Source of the DNA: an uncultured Candidatus Melainabacteria bacterium
Lineage (GTDB): Bacteria; Cyanobacteriota; Vampirovibrionia; Gastranaerophilales; Gastranaerophilaceae
NCBI GenBank assembly: GCA_934754505.1
Contig: CAKVIE010000008.1
Coordinates: 39,906-103,905 of the forward strand
DNA: 64,000 nt
Direction: 5' to 3'
Below are positions 60,664 through 64,000 of the stretch, in pieces (the stretch's first letter is position 1; the number at the start of each line of letters is the position of its first letter). The notes under the pieces were generated by a model. That model worked only from the letters and a program-made list of their open reading frames with translations. It was not told the DNA's origin and did no database searches. The position numbers and the translations under genes are program-made.

Positions 60664-61842
60664 CTAATAAATTTCTACTATCTGTGTTTCAAATCTTGGC
60701 TCAAAAAAATAATTGTCATAATTTACAGGAAGAAGAAATTTTTTATTATCCAATTTAATTATATTATTATCATATGCGTTAACCGGATAAAATAGTAATT
60801 TCGGTATTACTATAATTTTATTTTCTTCTTTATCTAAAATTTTTGCAGAAAGATCACAATTAATTTTTTCTTCACATTTCTCATAAAGTAACGAATATTT
60901 ATCATCAAGAATTAATTCTTCACTCTCGGTATATTCAATTCTCTTTTTTCTTTTATTAAACATATTTTTATCTATATTATAAGTATAAATATTTTTATCA
61001 GTATATATTTCTAATAACAATTGATTTATGTTTTTTATTCTTTCATTTTGTAACTTTAGAATGGCAGCTTTTTGATATTGATTTTTACTAAAATCGTATA
61101 TTTCTGTCTGCAAAATTTCTTTATTATCTTTATCACATCCACCAACTAATAAAATTTGCGAGTCCGACAAAAATAAAACATAAGGATTATATCTTTTAAT
61201 ATTGCTATTTTTCAATTTAATTTCTGTATGCTTCAAATTATCATACAAATAAAGGTTTCCATTATTTGTAATTATCGTTTTTTCTTTATATTTAAAACTA
61301 TTTGTATCTCGCCCATTATATGAATTTTCTGTTAAAATCTCAAATGTTCTATTGTTTGTATTATAAAGTTCCGTTTTGTAATCTCCATATATATATAAAT
61401 AATTTCCTTTTTGTACGAACTTTGTAATTGTATCGTGTTTTAATGTTTTTGGAAGCTTAATAAACATATTTAATTTTTTGTCATATAATTCTGAAAAATA
61501 TTCGGGTTCAACACTTCCCAGATTATAGAAATAGCCGCAAAATAAAAGTGCATCTCCATTATTAATTTGAGTAACATATGGGAAACTTTTTAAATTACGT
61601 TTGGGTCCAATTGTTACAGATGCATATTCATTTTTATTTTCATATTCATTTTTATTTTCATATTCATTTTTATTAAACTTTTGTTTTATTTTATTTGAAA
61701 AAAGAAAAATAATAATGCAAAAAAATATAAATAATAAAACAAACAAGTAGATTGGGTTTAAACCAAATTTTTTATTTTCATTATTATTTTCCTGATTTTC
61801 CGCATTAAAGTTATTCCCGTTTTGCGGGGAATTATCTGCCAT
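60664..61842 (-). CDS. Membrane-anchored Kelch-like beta-propeller protein, copy 1 (392 aa)
   Basis: An Asn-rich cytoplasmic start (MADNSPQNGNNFNAENQENN), a transmembrane helix at about 31-49 (YLFVLLFIFFCIIIFLF), a short Asn/Glu/Tyr repeat linker (about 57-74), then an extracytoplasmic propeller of Kelch-like blades, best seen in ILLVGGCDKDNKEILQTEIYDFSKNQYQ and GDALLFCGYFYNLGSVEPEYF. No catalytic residues are recognised. It is homologous to the next gene upstream over the N-terminus and blade pattern. A strong promoter and AGAGGGG ribosome site support expression. Probably a surface-facing binding protein; function unknown. Confidence 0.75.
   Translation of the reverse strand: MADNSPQNGNNFNAENQENNNENKKFGLNPIYLFVLLFIFFCIIIFLFSNKIKQKFNKNEYENKNEYENKNEYASVTIGPKRNLKSFPYVTQINNGDALLFCGYFYNLGSVEPEYFSELYDKKLNMFIKLPKTLKHDTITKFVQKGNYLYIYGDYKTELYNTNNRTFEILTENSYNGRDTNSFKYKEKTIITNNGNLYLYDNLKHTEIKLKNSNIKRYNPYVLFLSDSQILLVGGCDKDNKEILQTEIYDFSKNQYQKAAILKLQNERIKNINQLLLEIYTDKNIYTYNIDKNMFNKRKKRIEYTESEELILDDKYSLLYEKCEEKINCDLSAKILDKEENKIIVIPKLLFYPVNAYDNNIIKLDNKKFLLPVNYDNYFFEPRFETQIVEIY
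61624..61674. repeat. 18-bp tandem repeat (2.8 copies) in Kelch-like copy 1
   Basis: The unit ATATTCATTTTTATTTTC recurs every 18 bp and encodes the hexapeptide NEYENK on the minus strand, forming the linker between membrane helix and propeller. It is absent from the second copy. Confidence 0.85.
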
Positions 61843-61847
61843 ATTAA

Positions 61848-61975
61848 CCCCTCTTTTTCACAAAATGTGTTTTTTTCATTTTTTCATTATACAAAATGAC
61901 TTTTTAATTGTCTATGATTTTATGAATTTCAAAGTTACAGGTTTCTTATTAACTCAATAGTAAGCATCGTCATAA
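61848..61975 (-). repeat. Duplicated upstream region, copy 1
   Basis: This stretch closely matches 63119-63242 (for example TATGATTTTATGAATTTCAA and GTTACAGGTTTCTTATTAAC occur in both), so the promoter region was duplicated along with the gene. Confidence 0.8.
61886..61914 (-). promoter_or_regulatory. Strong promoter of Kelch-like copy 1
   Basis: On the minus strand TAGACA and a perfect TATAAT are separated by 17 nt, about 43 nt before the ATG. Confidence 0.8.
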
Positions 61976-62035
61976 CAAGAAGTAAATCGCAAAATTTTCA
62001 TGTGATTCAATAATCATACAAAAGTATTTTATATA

Positions 62036-63112
62036 TTAATCTTTTCTGTTTTTATAAATTTCTGTATTATTAAACGGATAAGCTGATGCTCTATTTCCGC
62101 AAGTACCACCAAAGATAAGAATAGTATCATTTGGTAACAATATTGTTGAATAATCTTCTCTTGGATATTTAAAATCATTTATCAATATTAATTTATTTTG
62201 TTTTTGGGAATAAACCTTATTTGGTTTTCTTTTCTTTCCATACATAAAAGTATCGAAAAATACAATATCACCATTTTGCATAAATATTGGTTTTTCCCAA
62301 CCAAGAACATATTTACTTTCCTGTAAAGTTTGTAATTTACGATTAATTTGTTCAAAATCTTTAGATATTTTGTAAGTATTATTTTTCAAGTTGTATAGAT
62401 AATTTATACCGTTTTTGCCATATAAAAGTATTTCATTTTCATTAATCTGTGTTACATGAAAAAGGTCAAAATTATCAATGTTATTTGATTGAATAAGCGA
62501 AAAATTTTTCGAATTAAAATAATATATTGAGACTAATAACTTATGTTTATTAAATAACAAAATATTTCCATTATTTGTCAAAAAAAGTTGAGAATTATTA
62601 CCGGAATACAATTTTGACAAATCAGTGTTTTCAAGAGGTGTAAAAGTTTGATTATCATTGTCATAAATCATGACAAAATTCTTATTTACATTTTTGGTTA
62701 TAATACTATAATTTGCTACTATTAATATTTTTTCATTTTTCAGTTTTAATGCGTTATGATTATAAGGTATGTATTCTTGCGGAATTTTGTTTTTAGTTTT
62801 TGAAAATTTATTTTCTTTCCAATTATATATTTCAGGCTGCAAATTGCCGCATTGACCATCAATAACCAAATAATTATTTTCATCAATCATTGTTGATGAA
62901 GCAGATTTAAACTCGCCGTTACCAGCCATTTTCCCTTTTTCGTATATTCTATTTTCAGGTTTCAGAAAAAACATTATAGAAATAACGAAGATTATAGTAA
63001 AAAAAGTTAAGCAAATATGCTGTAAATTGGGTTTAAACCCAACAATCTCATTTTTATTCTTTTGATTTTTTATATTAAAAATATTCTTGTTTTGTGGGGA
63101 ATTATCGACCAT
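62036..63112 (-). CDS. Membrane-anchored Kelch-like beta-propeller protein, copy 2 (358 aa)
   Basis: A paralogue of the adjacent downstream gene: N-terminus MVDNSPQNKNIFNIKNQKNKNE, a membrane helix at about 34-50 (LTFFTIIFVISIMFFL), then Kelch-like blades including NYLVIDGQCGNLQPEIYNWKENKFSK and ILIFGGTCGNRASAYPFNNTEIY. The linker repeat of copy 1 is missing, and sequence identity outside the N-terminus looks low, so the duplication is old or the propellers diverge fast. AGAGGAG lies 6 nt before the ATG. Both genes are more AT-rich than the neighbouring housekeeping genes. Function unknown. Confidence 0.75.
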   Translation of the reverse strand: MVDNSPQNKNIFNIKNQKNKNEIVGFKPNLQHICLTFFTIIFVISIMFFLKPENRIYEKGKMAGNGEFKSASSTMIDENNYLVIDGQCGNLQPEIYNWKENKFSKTKNKIPQEYIPYNHNALKLKNEKILIVANYSIITKNVNKNFVMIYDNDNQTFTPLENTDLSKLYSGNNSQLFLTNNGNILLFNKHKLLVSIYYFNSKNFSLIQSNNIDNFDLFHVTQINENEILLYGKNGINYLYNLKNNTYKISKDFEQINRKLQTLQESKYVLGWEKPIFMQNGDIVFFDTFMYGKKRKPNKVYSQKQNKLILINDFKYPREDYSTILLPNDTILIFGGTCGNRASAYPFNNTEIYKNRKD

Positions 63113-63118
63113 TTGAAC

Positions 63119-63242
63119 TCCTCTTTTTCACAAAATGCATATTTTTCATTGCTCAATTATACAAAATGCCCATTTATTTGTCTATGATTTTATGAATTTC
63201 AACGTTACAGGTTTCTTATTAACTCAATAATGAGCATTGTCA
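63119..63242 (-). repeat. Duplicated upstream region, copy 2
   Basis: The counterpart of 61848-61975, ending in the same GTCAT sequence that begins the dispersed inverted-repeat element. Confidence 0.8.
63156..63184 (-). promoter_or_regulatory. Strong promoter of Kelch-like copy 2
   Basis: On the minus strand TAGACA and a perfect TATAAT are separated by 17 nt. It is the same pair, with the same spacing, as in copy 1. Confidence 0.82.
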
Positions 63243-63391
63243 TCACGAGGAGCGGATTTGCGTAGGGTGGAGTCGAGCAGAGCGAGCGAACCCGAAGTAG
63301 CAAAAAACATAGCGAATGAAAGCAGTTACGAAATGAGCGACTGTTTTTTGTGAAGCAAATCCAAGACAGTGAAACGACGTGGTGATGCAGT
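63239..63391. repeat. Dispersed inverted-repeat element, long form
   Basis: It begins TGTCATCACGAGGAGCG and ends CGACGTGGTGATGCAG, so the ends are complementary (ATCAC/GTGAT), with a 120-bp interior. It belongs to the GTCATxxCGAGGAGCG...CGACGTGGxxATCCAG type of bacterial intergenic repeat. Confidence 0.7.
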
Positions 63392-63429
63392 GATTAAGTG
63401 AAAAATTTATAAAAAAATAAATCGAGCAT

Positions 63430-63600
63430 ATTGGAGAGAGTATTTGTTGTTTTCGAAGTTTGCGTTAAAAAATTTCAATGTTTGAGGACAGAGTCCGAGT
63501 TTTGAAATTTTAGCAAACGAGAAATTACAAACAAATAACAAAATCAGCGAGAGAGTTTCTTTGTGTTTCTTTGCAGTCAAAGAAATGTTGCGGTAGTTTT
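63430..63600. other. Gene-free spacer with short palindrome
   Basis: No gene is supported in this part of the 888-bp end region. It contains TTTCTTTG/CAAAGAAA (63566-63585, 4-nt loop). The sequence after 63735 is also without a convincing gene; a 73-codon frame at 63767 has no ribosome site and low-complexity, Phe-rich composition. Confidence 0.5.
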
Positions 63601-63624
63601 ATTTTATAAATATTAGTTTATTAT

Positions 63625-63663
63625 CTGGATTGCCACGAAAATCAAAGATTTTCTCGCAATGAC
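63625..63663. repeat. Dispersed inverted-repeat element, short form, opposite orientation
   Basis: It reads CTGGATTGCCACG, then AAAATC/GATTTT around AAA, then CTCGCAATGAC. This is the reverse orientation of the same element type, with the TTGC/GCAA variant of the arms. Confidence 0.7.
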
Positions 63664-63678
63664 ATTGGAAAAGGAAGT

Positions 63679-63734
63679 TGTCATCACGAGGAGCGAAGTA
63701 AATTTAAAATAGTGAGCGACGTGGTGATCCAGAG
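63679..63734. repeat. Dispersed inverted-repeat element, medium form
   Basis: It begins TGTCATCACGAGGAGCGAAG and ends GAGCGACGTGGTGATCCAGA, 56 bp in all. The terminal ATCAC/GTGAT arms are complementary. Confidence 0.75.
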
Positions 63735-64000
63735 GTTTTGCAAAAATTTATAATGGTTATTAAAATATGTTTTTCTTCACACCCATTCTTTTTTCTTTAT
63801 CTTTCGAGGACTCTGCCGCAGCAAAAATATCACTTTACTCTGCTGTCTTAAATTTTTTTGCGAGGATTTATGTATTTTTTTATTTTTTCTTAAAACAAAT
63901 TATCAATAAAAATTATTTTCATTATTTGCCGAAGATATTTTGTTTTCGATGCAAAAGTTTTGTTAAGTTTGTAAATTTTTCAAATTAAGTGTACCGCATG

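Noticed and set aside
63767..63988. 73-codon plus-strand frame at the right end
   Set aside because: Phe/Ile-rich low-complexity translation, no ribosome site, situated in an AT-rich repeat region.

Overview
The window is a low-GC, gene-dense stretch of a Gram-negative (double-membrane) bacterial chromosome. An RND efflux pump, two TolC-type outer-membrane proteins and a POTRA/beta-barrel transporter all require an outer membrane. The AT-rich coding, the SigF-like sigma factor joined to a prepilin peptidase gene, the glycogen genes (glgC and an alpha-glucan phosphorylase relative) and the absence of any photosynthesis gene fit the non-photosynthetic cyanobacterial sister lineage (Melainabacteria/Vampirovibrionia, perhaps gut Gastranaerophilales). 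That placement is inference; no rRNA is present to confirm it.

Layout. 1-5480: a truncated secreted coiled-coil (EnvC-like) gene with a tiny membrane-protein gene, 5-formyl-THF cyclo-ligase, a phosphorylase-family enzyme lacking the cofactor lysine, then a plus-strand run of a coiled-coil protein, SerB-like phosphatase, SGNH hydrolase and lipoprotein. 5490-23590: a two-partner secretion locus in divergent arrangement, with a 5378-residue filamentous adhesin (16.1 kb, a quarter of the window) and its TpsB transporter. 23700-38950: mostly minus strand, with a LeuC-type dehydratase, leucyl aminopeptidase, and an operon of membrane-fusion protein, RND pump, TolC, soluble histidine kinase and a REC-GGDEF-like-REC protein behind a perfect 20-bp palindrome, then glgC, lepA and an unknown gene. 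39100-49200: plus-strand housekeeping (formyltransferase, YhaM-like HD nuclease, exported protein, CinA-C, NAD-type isocitrate dehydrogenase, rseP, era, gatC, pyrG, radical SAM) with comF opposite. 49300-60330: an 800-residue substrate-binding-protein/TolC fusion, a structured RNA leader with a 91-residue protein, murA with an internally duplicated small protein, cdd, SigF-like sigma, pilD, a SWIM-SNF2 helicase and tRNA-Thr(CGT). 60330-64000: an accessory-looking end with two tandemly duplicated membrane-anchored Kelch-like proteins and dispersed inverted-repeat elements.

Cell-surface and envelope export is the main theme: adhesin secretion, drug efflux with its own signalling genes, a fused binding-protein/TolC protein, pilin processing, RseP and MurA. 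The most unusual items are the binding-protein/TolC fusion, the serine at the phosphorylase PLP-lysine position, the multi-helix RNA leader near 52.2 kb, the palindromic efflux operator, and a set of genes whose -10 boxes sit only 6-7 nt from the ATG (probable leaderless mRNAs).
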